From JBHENC01 sp051000345 (GTDB lineage Bacteria > Acidobacteriota > Blastocatellia > Pyrinomonadales > Pyrinomonadaceae): a DNA stretch of 52,653 nucleotides. The stretch spans positions 1-52,653 of the forward strand of contig JBPCOJ010000016.1 in NCBI GenBank assembly GCA_051000345.1. Direction: 5' to 3'. Positions 40,399-48,929 of the stretch are shown here, in pieces. The translations under genes were made by a program, and so were the position numbers. A model generated the notes under the pieces. That model did no database searches. It had not been told where the DNA came from and was given only the letters and a program-made list of their open reading frames with translations. Position 1 is the first letter of the stretch. The number at the start of each line of letters is the position of its first letter.

Positions 40399-42456
40399 AT
40401 GCCTTGCACAAACAATCATCGCACGCAACGACGCGCCTCCACGTTGAAGGTAAAACCGGCAACCTTAACGGTCATTGCCGCCATTCTCATTGTCCTTTCT
40501 TTGTTTGCCGTTTCAACGCACGTGAGCGCGCAGAGCGTAAACGCGATTTCAGGTCGCACGACAGACATTAACGGCAGCGGAATTGGCGACGTCACAATCA
40601 CTTTTGCGAACACCCAGACAGGGCAGAGCGCGACTATACTGACGGACGCGAGCGGCAACTTTTCCTTCGATAATTCATTTGCCGCCAATACGGTCACGCC
40701 GTCGAAGACGGGTTATACCTTCGACCCGCCGAACTTTCAGTGCGTCAGTACGCACGGGGGAGGATGTAGCGGCAGCCTACCACGCGACTTTATCGGCGCG
40801 ACGCAGACTTACACCGCGCGTGGACAAGTGACGGACGGTAACGGCAACGGCATCAGCAACGTAACCCTGCAGTTAGTATCATCGAATAATTTAGTAATGC
40901 GAACGGTGTTCAGCGATGCAAGCGGTAATTATTCGTTTGTAAATTTACCGGCGGGCGCAACGTACAAAGTGACGTTCTCGAAGACCGGATACTCATTTAA
41001 CTTCTCCAGCTTAACTATCACTAATTTGAGCGCGAACCGGCTGCTTTCTCTCATCACGGGAACGACCCGGCCTTACACGATCAGCGGCCAAGTGCGGGAT
41101 GCTAACGGCAATGGCGCGAGCGGAGTGCGAGTGGCTTTAAGTAGAGTCGGAGGAACCGGGCCGCAGTTTTCTACTACCACCGACGCCAGCGGCACATACT
41201 ACTACACTAATGTCGCGGGAGAAGGAACGTATACGATTACGCCCGCGAAAGACGGCTTTAATTTCAACCCGTCGAGTCAATCTTTCAGTAACGTTTACGC
41301 GAATCAAACGGCCAACTTTACGGCGACGCCCGGGCCGACATTGCAATTCGCCGCGCCGCAATTCGATGTTGCCGAATCGGACGGGCTGGCGACGATCACG
41401 GTCACACGCATCGGTGATACGTCGGGCGCATTGAGCGTGGATTATGCGACTTCAGACGGAACGGCGGAGCAACGCTCTGATTATACGACGGCGACGGGCA
41501 CGCTCTTGTTCGCGCCGAATGAATCGAGCAAGACGTTTACCGTGTTAATTACCGATGACGCTTATCAAGAGGCAAACGAAACGGTTCTCTTGACGCTTAG
41601 CAATGCGACGGGCGGAGGCTTGGGCTTGCGAACGACGGCGGCGCTCGTTATTCACGATAACGATTTCGGCACGCCGACGGCTAATCCGATTGACGACGCG
41701 CGTTTTTTCGTGCGCCAGCAGTATCTGGACTTTCTCAATCGGCAGCCCGACGCGGGCGGTTGGGACTACTGGACGAATTTGATTAACGGCACGCCCGGCA
41801 ATAATCCTGCGCCGTGCGCGACGAATGACGCGGCATGTTTGGACAATCGCCGTATCAGCGTCTCGGCGGCATTCTTTATCGAGCAGGAATTTCAAGATAC
41901 GGGCAGCTTCGTTTATCGCTTCTACAAAGGCACGCTTAGTCGCCGTCCCAACTATGCGGAGTTTGTGCCGGACAGAAGCCGCATCGTCGGCGGCGCGAAT
42001 CTCGAAGCAAGCAAACAGGCGTTCGCTAACGCGTGGACACAGCGCGCGGAGTTTCTGCAAAAGTATCCGCAGAGCTTGAGCGCGGGCGGCTTCGTGAACG
42101 CGCTACTCACAACCGTTAAGGAAACGAGCGGCGTTGATTTGTCGGCGCAAAGGCAAAGCTACGTGGATCAATTGCAGGCGGGCGGCAGCCGCGCGCAAAT
42201 TATCCGTAGCGTTGTCGATACGGCTGCCTTTCAGCAAGCCGAATACAACCGTGCCTTCGTGCTCATGCAATACTTTGGTTATTTGAAGCGCGACCCTGAC
42301 GCGGACGGTTACAACTTCTGGCTCGATGTTTTGAGTAATCGCGTGGCAGGAAATTATCGCGCGATGGTCTGCGCCTTCATCACAAGCGCGGAGTATCAGG
42401 ACAGGTTCAGTTCCGTCAGGACGCGCACTGACAATAGCTGCTCTGCGGCGCGATAA
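40399..42456 (+). CDS. Exported protein with three carboxypeptidase-regulatory repeats, Calx-beta and DUF4214
   Basis: A 685-residue protein. ATG 40399 has GGGAG seven bases upstream; an upstream TTG frame extension has none. After a membrane/signal segment (about 22-44) come three Ig-like carboxypeptidase-regulatory (SdrD-B-like) repeats, each with ISGxxxDxNGxG, TDASGxYYxxN and KxGYxFxP marks, then Calx-beta (AAPQFDVAESDG, LITDDAYQEANETV, IHDND) and DUF4214 (NPIDDARFFVRQQYLDFLNR, YFGYLKRDPDADGYNFWLDV). It is probably a cell-surface or matrix adhesin-like protein (inference). It ends one base from the convergent zinc-ribbon gene, leaving no room for a normal terminator. Confidence 0.9.
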   Translation: MPCTNNHRTQRRASTLKVKPATLTVIAAILIVLSLFAVSTHVSAQSVNAISGRTTDINGSGIGDVTITFANTQTGQSATILTDASGNFSFDNSFAANTVTPSKTGYTFDPPNFQCVSTHGGGCSGSLPRDFIGATQTYTARGQVTDGNGNGISNVTLQLVSSNNLVMRTVFSDASGNYSFVNLPAGATYKVTFSKTGYSFNFSSLTITNLSANRLLSLITGTTRPYTISGQVRDANGNGASGVRVALSRVGGTGPQFSTTTDASGTYYYTNVAGEGTYTITPAKDGFNFNPSSQSFSNVYANQTANFTATPGPTLQFAAPQFDVAESDGLATITVTRIGDTSGALSVDYATSDGTAEQRSDYTTATGTLLFAPNESSKTFTVLITDDAYQEANETVLLTLSNATGGGLGLRTTAALVIHDNDFGTPTANPIDDARFFVRQQYLDFLNRQPDAGGWDYWTNLINGTPGNNPAPCATNDAACLDNRRISVSAAFFIEQEFQDTGSFVYRFYKGTLSRRPNYAEFVPDRSRIVGGANLEASKQAFANAWTQRAEFLQKYPQSLSAGGFVNALLTTVKETSGVDLSAQRQSYVDQLQAGGSRAQIIRSVVDTAAFQQAEYNRAFVLMQYFGYLKRDPDADGYNFWLDVLSNRVAGNYRAMVCAFITSAEYQDRFSSVRTRTDNSCSAAR

Positions 42457-42457
42457 A

Positions 42458-43213
42458 TCAATCGCGCAGAACCTTCAATAGCTCGCGGGCGGCGGCAAGG
42501 ATACCGGCGCGCTCTTGTTCGATGTCGGTTGCGCCCGTGAAGTGATCCGCTGCGGCGGGCGTGCCGAGTTGTTCCTGTCTAAGCCTGCGCTGCATGTCTA
42601 GGATTTGTTGCTTCTCTCTGGCGCGCGCCGTGACGAGGCCGCCCGCCTGTATAAATTCGACGATGCGCCGCAATTCATCCGCGTCGAACCATGTGCCGTG
42701 CTCTTTGCACACGTCAACGATGACGCCCGAGCAGCGCGCGAAATTAACGCGGTTCATTAATTGCCCGCACTGCGGACACGGCACATAGCGAACTTTGTTT
42801 GATTGTTCGCCGCCTGAAGTTTCGTTGTTCGCATGGTGCGAGTGGTTTGTAAATGTCGCCGCGCCGAGCACTGCGGATTGTTCTTCACGGCGGGCGCAAA
42901 TGCGCTCGAAGGCTTCTGCCTCAACCCACAACCCGCCGCACTTCGCGCACTCGCGCAAAGATTCTGCGCCGATTGTGACCTCTTCCATTTCAATGCGGCA
43001 GCGCGGGCAATGTGCGTGTGCTTCGGTGGCAGAAACGGCGCGCGCGGCTCTTGCGCCGCAGTGCGAGCAGTAATCGTTTCCGACGAACATCATCCCGAAA
43101 CAATGCGGGCAAGCGATTGTCGCAAGCCGCGATTCGCAATACGAACAGCGCGTCGCATCCATTTCGGCGGAGGCTCCGCACATAGGGCATTTGAGTGTCG
43201 CAGCGTGATTCAT
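42458..43213 (-). CDS. Multi-zinc-ribbon (zf-TFIIB type) protein
   Basis: A 251-residue protein with several zinc-binding Cys pairs: CPMCG and CSYC (9-28), CPHC and CSHCG (about 35-53), then two zf-TFIIB-like domains, CPRCRIEMEEV...CAKCGGLWVEAEAFERI (about 69-106) and CPQCGQLM...CKEHGTWFDADELRRIVEF (about 146-190). The C-terminus is an amphipathic helix. In bacteria zf-TFIIB proteins are uncharacterised and may bind nucleic acid or proteins. No signal peptide is seen. No operon partner: it converges with the Calx-beta gene. Confidence 0.85.
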   Translation of the reverse strand: MNHAATLKCPMCGASAEMDATRCSYCESRLATIACPHCFGMMFVGNDYCSHCGARAARAVSATEAHAHCPRCRIEMEEVTIGAESLRECAKCGGLWVEAEAFERICARREEQSAVLGAATFTNHSHHANNETSGGEQSNKVRYVPCPQCGQLMNRVNFARCSGVIVDVCKEHGTWFDADELRRIVEFIQAGGLVTARAREKQQILDMQRRLRQEQLGTPAAADHFTGATDIEQERAGILAAARELLKVLRD

Positions 43214-43509
43214 CTTTTGTAAATGTTGCGTGTAAGAAATTCGTGGAGTGTTTAAGAATACGCGGCGAAAGCTTCGGCATTAATCTTAGGTCATCGTGCG
43301 GCTGCCCTTCGGCGCGCCGCAAGTAAACTTCAGATTATCATTCGACGAATTGAATTGCCACAGATTTCTGCTGCACGTTTCTACTGCATGGCCTTGCCTT
43401 GAAACTTCGATTGATGCAATCGGCAAACGCAAAATGTGATAGACGAAAACGCGTCGAATATGCGATGCTAAACAAACTAGATTAATCAAAATTGTTAGGG
43501 AGATTCTCG

Positions 43510-43962
43510 ATGCGAAAAATCACTTCTATTTTGTTTGCAGTGCTGCTTGTTGCAGGCTGCGAAGCCTTCGTTCCCGGCGCGGCAAGCGTTGTGCGCGCCG
43601 CCGCTGCCTTCGGGCAGGATCAGCAGAGCGGCGAAGTTCTGAACACGCCGCGTCGCAGGCGTCGGCGCAGGCGCGTGCGCGGCGATGTGTCGCGCACGCG
43701 CGGCGTCGGAGCGCATTTCAATCGCGCTGGCAGACGCTACGGGCGCGCCGGTAAATCGGCGGGGCGCGGCGGCGCACGCTTCGGCAAAAACATTGCGAAG
43801 GGCAGGCCGATCAGAGGCGGAAAGGAACTCGGCAAAGGAATGGGCGGCTTCGGCAAAAACGTCGGTAAAGGCTCCGCAGATGTCGGCGTAGGCGTCGGCA
43901 AAGCCGGAGCTAAAACCGGCAAAGCCATCGGACGCGGCGTCAAACGAGTGTTTACGCCGTAA
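43510..43962 (+). CDS. Very basic Gly/Arg/Lys-rich putative lipoprotein
   Basis: A 150-residue protein. ATG 43510 is preceded by GGGAGA at good spacing. The signal ends in LLVAGC, a lipobox, so the mature protein may be lipid-anchored at Cys17. After a short Ala-rich part comes a run of eight arginines (about 48-55) and then about 90 residues of Gly/Lys/Arg-rich sequence with loose repeats of GxFGKNxxKG and GKAxGRGVKR. No family is recognised. Such a positively charged surface peptide could bind nucleic acid, lipopolysaccharide or peptidoglycan (speculation). It precedes transketolase by about 150 bases in the same direction. Confidence 0.65.
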   Translation: MRKITSILFAVLLVAGCEAFVPGAASVVRAAAAFGQDQQSGEVLNTPRRRRRRRRVRGDVSRTRGVGAHFNRAGRRYGRAGKSAGRGGARFGKNIAKGRPIRGGKELGKGMGGFGKNVGKGSADVGVGVGKAGAKTGKAIGRGVKRVFTP

Positions 43963-44115
43963 GCCTTGCACGCGCGATTCATTGCGAATTGCAAAAGCTT
44001 CTTCGTCGCTTTATCTGGCGCGTTGCCGTTGACTAAACTTCTGCGGCAACGCGCCAGCGTCGTAAAACAAGCGCGCTTTTATCAATCAAAGGCACAACAA
44101 GGAAAAATCAAAATC

Positions 44116-46254
44116 ATGAGCGCCCCGCTTCAATCGTCGCCGCGAAACACGCAACCAAACGCCGAATTAGACCAACTCTGCATCGACACCATTCGCACGC
44201 TTAGTCTTGACGCCGTGCAAAAGGCCGAATCAGGCCATCCCGGTTTGCCGCTCGGCATGGCTCCGACAGCCTACGTTTTGTGGACGCGTTACTTGCGCCA
44301 CAATCCGCAGAATCCGAAGTGGCCGAACCGCGACCGCTTTCTTCTTTCAGCCGGTCACGGCTCGATGCTGCTTTACAGCTTGCTGCATCTGACGGGCTAC
44401 GAATTGCCGCTCGACGAGTTGAAGAATTTCCGGCAGTGGGAATCGAAAACGCCCGGTCATCCCGAATACGGCTTAACGCCCGGCGTCGAACTCACGACGG
44501 GGCCACTCGGACAAGGTTTCGCCAACGGCGTCGGCATGGGCATAGGCGCGGCGCATCTCGCGGCGAAATTTAATCAGACGGATTTCCCGATCATAGACCA
44601 CTACGTTTATTCGATTGTCTCGGACGGCGATTTAATGGAAGGCGTCGCATCGGAAGCCGCTTCCTTAGCGGGGCATTTGAAACTCGGCAAGCTTATTTAT
44701 TTTTACGACGATAACCGCGTCACCATCGAAGGCTTCACAGACCTCGCGTTTACTGAAAATGTGCCGCAGCGTTTCGAGGCTTACGGCTGGCACACTCTGC
44801 GCGTCGAAGACGGCAATAACCTAGACGAAATAGATCAAGCGATTCGTGATGCGCAAAGTGTCGGTTCGCGCCCGACGCTTATCAGCGTGCGCACGACCAT
44901 CGGCTACGGAATGCCCACCGCCGGAACGCGCAAGGCACATTCGGACGCGCCGGGCGAAGAAGCCGTGCGCGAAACTAAAAAACATCTCGGCTGGCCTGAA
45001 GACAAAACCTTCTATATTCCTGACGAAGCCCTGAATCATTTCCGCGAAGCCGTCGCACGCGGCGCGCAAGAGGAAACGGAATGGAACGAGCTTGTCAAAA
45101 AATATGAAACGAAGCACGCCGAATCCGGCGCGGCTTGGCGCACGACGATGAGCGGCGACTTGCCCGAAAATTGGGAAGATCATCTGCCGACGTTTGAAGA
45201 TGCAACGAAGCCGATGGCGACCAGACAGGCTTCCGGCGAAGTCATCAACGCGATTGCTCCCGTGATGCCGATGCTCTTCGGCGGCTCGGCAGACCTTGCG
45301 CCCTCCAACAACACTGACATCAAAGACGGCGGCAGCTTCGAGCCGGATTCCTACGACGGGCGCATACTGCATTTCGGCGTCCGCGAACACGCGATGGGCG
45401 CGGCTCTGTCCGGCATCAGCTTAAACGGCGGCCTCATTCCCTACGGCGGCACGTTCATGTGCTTTTCCGATTACATGAAGCCCGCCATACGCCTCGCCGC
45501 CCTCTCCGAAGTTCAGGTCATATACATCTTCACGCACGATTCCATCGGCCTCGGCGAAGACGGCCCGACGCATCAGCCCATCGAACAACTCGCGGGGCTT
45601 CGCGCCATCCCTCGCCTCTTCGTCATACGTCCCGCCGACGCGCACGAAACACGCGAAGCATGGCGCATCGCAATTCTGCGCCGCAAACTTCCAACCGCGC
45701 TTGTGCTTACACGTCAAAAACTTCCCATCCTAGACCGCACAATCTACGCTGCTGCATCCGGCGCGCAAAAAGGCGCATACATTCTCGCCGAAGCCGAAAG
45801 CGCCAACAGCAGCAGCGGCAAAGCAGGCAACAGCGCATCAGCCGACAATGCGACAATCTCGAACATCAACGCCGCAGCTTCAAACAAATCCAACGCTTCT
45901 TTTGTCACGCCCGAACTAATTTTAATCGCCACGGGTTCTGAAGTTTCGCTCGCGCTCGCCGCGCGCGAACAATTACAGCAAGCTGGCACGCCGACGCGCG
46001 TCGTTTCAATGCCATGCTGCGAACTCTTCAACGAACAACCCGAAGAATATCGCAACGAAGTATTGCCGCCATCCGTTACCGCGCGTCTCGCCATCGAAGC
46101 CGCCGCGCGACTCGGCTGGGACAGATACGCAGGCACACACGGCGACGTGCTCTGCCTTGACCGCTTCGGTGCTTCCGCGCCCGGCGATACAGCGATGCGC
46201 GAACTAGGCTTCACGCCGGAGAACGTCGTCAAACGCGCGCGTGCCTTACTTTAG
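44116..46254 (+). CDS. tkt: Transketolase
   Basis: A 712-residue thiamine diphosphate enzyme of the pentose phosphate pathway. The N-terminal domain has ESGHPGLPLGMAP, DRFLLSAGHGSMLLYS, GPLGQGFANGVGMG and the ThDP/Mg motif SDGDLMEG...YDDNRVTIEG. The pyrimidine domain has FGGSADLAPSN, HFGVREHAMGA and THDSIGLGEDGPTHQP. ATG 44116 begins the conserved part; AAGGAAA lies about 12 bases upstream. The C-terminal region contains an unusual Ser/Asn/Ala-rich insertion of about 40 residues (about 565-605) before LILIATGSEVSLA. The catalytic parts look complete. Confidence 0.96.
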   Translation: MSAPLQSSPRNTQPNAELDQLCIDTIRTLSLDAVQKAESGHPGLPLGMAPTAYVLWTRYLRHNPQNPKWPNRDRFLLSAGHGSMLLYSLLHLTGYELPLDELKNFRQWESKTPGHPEYGLTPGVELTTGPLGQGFANGVGMGIGAAHLAAKFNQTDFPIIDHYVYSIVSDGDLMEGVASEAASLAGHLKLGKLIYFYDDNRVTIEGFTDLAFTENVPQRFEAYGWHTLRVEDGNNLDEIDQAIRDAQSVGSRPTLISVRTTIGYGMPTAGTRKAHSDAPGEEAVRETKKHLGWPEDKTFYIPDEALNHFREAVARGAQEETEWNELVKKYETKHAESGAAWRTTMSGDLPENWEDHLPTFEDATKPMATRQASGEVINAIAPVMPMLFGGSADLAPSNNTDIKDGGSFEPDSYDGRILHFGVREHAMGAALSGISLNGGLIPYGGTFMCFSDYMKPAIRLAALSEVQVIYIFTHDSIGLGEDGPTHQPIEQLAGLRAIPRLFVIRPADAHETREAWRIAILRRKLPTALVLTRQKLPILDRTIYAAASGAQKGAYILAEAESANSSSGKAGNSASADNATISNINAAASNKSNASFVTPELILIATGSEVSLALAAREQLQQAGTPTRVVSMPCCELFNEQPEEYRNEVLPPSVTARLAIEAAARLGWDRYAGTHGDVLCLDRFGASAPGDTAMRELGFTPENVVKRARALL

Positions 46255-46313
46255 ATACCACCGCTTAAGTAGCACAACGCTGGAATTTAATTGGCTGCGA
46301 ACATAAACATTCA

Positions 46314-46380
46314 AGCCAACCGAAGCAAAGGAACTTGAAAAGCACGCAATCGGGCAGTCCGCTCGATTGACTTGTTGGGC
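46314..46380 (-). other. attC-like (integron cassette recombination) sequence
   Basis: Immediately after the hicB stop on the minus strand is GCCCAAC (46380-46374), followed about 53 bases later by GTTGGCT (46320-46314), with an inner CAATCG/CGATTG inverted pair. This is the general attC layout (R'' and R' core boxes flanking an imperfect palindrome), and reading through it gives the NKSIERT-like tail often seen at cassette ends. The match to the RYYYAAC/GTTRRRY consensus is good on one side and imperfect on the other. No integrase or second attC was found. Confidence 0.35.
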
Positions 46381-46386
46381 GGGGCT

Positions 46387-46602
46387 TTACGCGGCAACAT
46401 CAATGTATGATGAATAGCTGCTCGGCTCTGGAACTTGGTAGCCTTCTTCTCGTAACCCTTCAAGATGAAATTCAATTGCTTCCTGAATATTTCGCTCAAC
46501 TTCTTCTTTGGTTTTTCCAGTAGAGCCGCATCCCGGCACATCCGGCGAAAATGCTGAATATCCCGTTTCTGTTTTTTCGACGACGATTAAAAATTTTTTC
46601 AT
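46387..46602 (-). CDS. hicB: HicB-type antitoxin
   Basis: A 71-residue protein with the partial RNase H-like HicB fold: FLIVVEKTETGYSAFSPDVP, GCGSTGKTKEEVERNIQEAI and EFHLEGLREEG. It lacks a C-terminal DNA-binding extension, like many short HicB forms. It overlaps the end of hicA by four bases. It should neutralise HicA. Confidence 0.93.
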   Translation of the reverse strand: MKKFLIVVEKTETGYSAFSPDVPGCGSTGKTKEEVERNIQEAIEFHLEGLREEGYQVPEPSSYSSYIDVAA

Positions 46603-46787
46603 GATTTCAGATCAGCCTGCTTGAGAATGTTATTCAATGTACCCGGAGCGACATCGTCGCCCTGCTTACCCGGCACGGTGACTAAGCCCGCTTTCGTCTG
46701 ATGTTTATATTGATGATGGCTACCTTTGGTTCTCACCCAGTGCCAACCGTCTTTTTCAATCAACTTAATGATGTCTCTTACTTTCAC
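46599..46787 (-). CDS. hicA: HicA-type mRNA interferase toxin
   Basis: A 62-residue dsRBD-like toxin: VRDIIKLIEKDGWHWVRTKG, then SHHQYKH with the catalytic His near residue 24, and TVPGKQGDDVAPGTLNNILKQ. HicA cleaves mRNA independently of ribosomes. The start is GTG 46787. It is followed by overlapping hicB and then by an attC-like sequence, consistent with cassette origin. Confidence 0.95.
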   Translation of the reverse strand: MKVRDIIKLIEKDGWHWVRTKGSHHQYKHQTKAGLVTVPGKQGDDVAPGTLNNILKQADLKS

Positions 46788-46857
46788 GGATTAACGATAA
46801 TTCTTCTGTTCAGAGCGGTCAACGCCTGCCATGCCCGACTGTAATTATCCGGCGTAT

Positions 46858-47136
46858 CTAAAAGACGATGCGCAAGGCATTGGGTAGCACGCGAAATTCG
46901 GCGGGCGTGTGTCCGCGCACGTTGCCGTCTGCTTCGATCAGCAAGTGGTCTTCGGGCGCGAAAGTTTCAATGCGAATGTGCGTTGACTTTGCGTAGTACA
47001 CATTTGGATTTTGCAAATGCTTGCCTGTGCGTATGCGTGGCAACTCCTTAAGAATCGTCGCGCGTGAAATGCCGCAGGCCATCAGGAAATCCGCTTTACC
47101 ATCATCCGTGCGTGCGTGTGGCACTCCCACTTTGAT
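46858..47136 (-). pseudogene. C-terminal fragment of a diacylglycerol/lipid kinase (YegS/DgkB-like)
   Basis: The frame encodes about 90 residues: IKVGVPHARTDDGKADF, ISRATILKELPRIRTGKHLQ, then DHLLIEADGNVRGHTPAEFR and VLPNALRIVF. This matches the final beta-sandwich part of the DAG-kinase-fold lipid kinases (...APHAxxDDGKxDxV..., IxADGExxGxTPxxFxVxPxALxV). The N-terminal ATP-binding catalytic domain (with GGDGT) is absent; an in-frame stop lies just upstream of the homology. GTG 47130 could start translation, but a functional kinase is impossible. It is best read as a truncation remnant. Confidence 0.75.
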
Positions 47137-47170
47137 CGTTTAACTTAATATAGTGACAACAATATCGTTA

Positions 47171-47770
47171 TCAGAGACACAAAATATTGTTACCAAAGGT
47201 GCCTGTTCGTATCGTATCTACCGATACTACGCGCAAACTGCCGGGAATCTGGACGAAGAAGTTTCCGTCATTGCTCATCTCACCCGTCGAACTCGTCACC
47301 AATACCGCATGATTGCCACCCTGATCGTTCGCCGCAATGTTGAAGCGAGCGCTAATCTGTGTGTCGCTCGCCGAGTTAATGACCACGCTGATACCATTGC
47401 CCGCGCTCACTCTCGGATTGCGGCCAAAGCCAAGCCCCCTAATCGTCACATCAACGGGCTGCCCGATCAATGCGCGATCCGGCGAGACGCTATCAACGCG
47501 CGGTATTACCATCATCGGGGCGGCTTCGGAAGGACGAATCCGTCCGGTGTTGCATATCGCGTTGGGATCACCGCCCGTCTCTGCCGAGAAGGTGTAGGCC
47601 GACCACGACGCCGTGATCGTCGCGCGGCCTCCGGCAAACACACTCAGCAGCCCGTGCAACTGTAACTACGGCTGACGTGTTCGGCACGGCTCACTATTTG
47701 AATGCGGTCAAGCAACCGAACACCGCCGCTGTGAATGCTCCACCGGAATTGCCCCGTTGTGAAAGCCGCG
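47171..47770 (-). pseudogene. Decayed copy A of an exported-protein family with IPT/TIG-like tail
   Basis: The 3' part (47171-47659) is open and encodes ATITASW, RIRPSEAAPMMV and then an IPT/TIG-like domain (VDSVSPDRALIGQPVDVTIRG, GFGRNPRV). The 5' part (47660-47770) is homologous to 48800-48909 but is out of frame: relative to copy B, four bases are lost within the CTGC-coding stretch, creating a TGA just after SYSCTGC. The apparent start codon at 47659 is therefore fortuitous. The rest of the gene is missing upstream, where no homologous sequence is found. Confidence 0.6.
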
Positions 47771-47844
47771 GCCAGCGTTTTATAGTCAAGGCGCTTTCAA
47801 TTTGATGGATCAACTTGCTTCCTTCTGATGTGAATCACCTTCGG

Positions 47845-48147
47845 CTATGGCTTGGAACGTTTTAGATAAGCTGTATAGCGATTGCCAGGGCCGCTAGATT
47901 CATCAATAATCACGCTAACAAGTTCCCATCCTTGCTCTCCCATTCTGTTGGCCTCAGTAACCAAGCCTCTTCTGGTATCAGAAAAAACGACACTTACCTC
48001 TTGTCTCCCCAAGTCGTTTTTTTTTGCGCTTCTAACCTGTTGTGCCTGAACTGGCTGGCTTGTAAAAAGTTTGACTCCTACTGTTGCGCTGGCGAGAGAT
48101 GCAATTATTACCAGCAGTAGCAGCAATCCGTAGCGTTCCCTATTCAT
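47845..48147 (-). CDS. Small exported DUF4177-like protein
   Basis: A 100-residue protein. ATG 48147 has GGGAGA seven bases upstream; the open frame extends further without a site. An N-terminal membrane segment (about 7-28) and an AQQV context suggest a signal or anchor. The C-terminal MGEQGWELVSVIIDESS, then RYTAYLKR, is the DUF4177 pattern (short antiparallel sheet domain). Function is unknown. It lies between copies A and B of the duplicated family, in the same orientation. Confidence 0.7.
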   Translation of the reverse strand: MNRERYGLLLLLVIIASLASATVGVKLFTSQPVQAQQVRSAKKNDLGRQEVSVVFSDTRRGLVTEANRMGEQGWELVSVIIDESSGPGNRYTAYLKRSKP

Positions 48148-48286
48148 AATAATCTCCCTTTTTGAGACTGCGACTAAGCACAGTGTGTTGAACTGTTGGT
48201 CTTCTGCAAAGATTTCCATCAATCTATTGATGAGGTCGAGAGCACCCGTTTGAAGAGTGCTCTCGACGCCAATTGGCTGTGGACTT

Positions 48287-48925
48287 CTATGGGAATTTCT
48301 GCACCGTTAGGTCATTTGAACTTTTCTTCGGGCTGTCCACAACCGTTACGCCCTGAGAAGCGGTTACTACAATACGCCCTTTCAGCGTCTGTGATGACGG
48401 TACAGCTCCCGCCTTGAACGTAAACGTTACCGGTTCGGTTTGGTTTGGAGCTAGAGTTACCGTCTGTGGAGGTTCAGAAACCGTTACGTTTAGTGGCCCG
48501 CTTGGATCGCTTATGGAAGCCTCGACCGTCGCCATAACGTCGGCAGACCCGGGCGAAGCTGAAAGTATCACGGTTAACGTCGCTGATTCACCGCTTCTAA
48601 TTGTTGGTGGGGTTGGAGACGTGAAACTAACAGAGCCGACAGAAATTGATGGCACTACCATCATCGGGGCGGCTTCGGAAGGACGAATCCGCGAACTGTT
48701 GCACACCGAACCGGGATCGCCATTGCCCGCCGCAAAGGTGTACCACGACGCCGTGATCGTCGCGCTGCCTCCGGCAAACACACTCGGACAGCCGCCCGTG
48801 CAACTGTAACTACTACTGACGTGTGCGGCTGACGATTTGCGCGCGACCAAGCAAGCGCACACCGCCGCTGTGAATGCTCCACCGGAATTGCCCCGTTGTG
48901 AAAGTCGCGTGTGCATATTCCACAT
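48287..48925 (-). CDS. Ig-like exported-family protein, copy B (5' end doubtful)
   Basis: The open frame is 212 codons. Residues from about 55 on (SVFAGGSATITASW, SSRIRPSEAAPMMV) belong to the duplicated family; then comes a CARDB-like Ig domain (TIRSGESATLTVILSASPGS, VTLAPNQTEPVTFTFKAG). The first about 50 residues do not look like a signal peptide. A different frame across that stretch (FTTGQFRWSIHSGGVRLL) is conserved with copy A but hits a stop, so at least one small indel separates the ancestral 5' part from the present frame. It is probably a broken or truncated gene with an intact 3' part. Confidence 0.5.
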   Translation of the reverse strand: MWNMHTRLSQRGNSGGAFTAAVCACLVARKSSAAHVSSSYSCTGGCPSVFAGGSATITASWYTFAAGNGDPGSVCNSSRIRPSEAAPMMVVPSISVGSVSFTSPTPPTIRSGESATLTVILSASPGSADVMATVEASISDPSGPLNVTVSEPPQTVTLAPNQTEPVTFTFKAGAVPSSQTLKGRIVVTASQGVTVVDSPKKSSNDLTVQKFP

Positions 48926-48929
48926 AGGC

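Noticed and set aside
46311..46541. A 76-codon frame overlapping hicB and the spacer
   Set aside because: Out of frame with hicB, which is well supported; its tail only translates the attC-like sequence.
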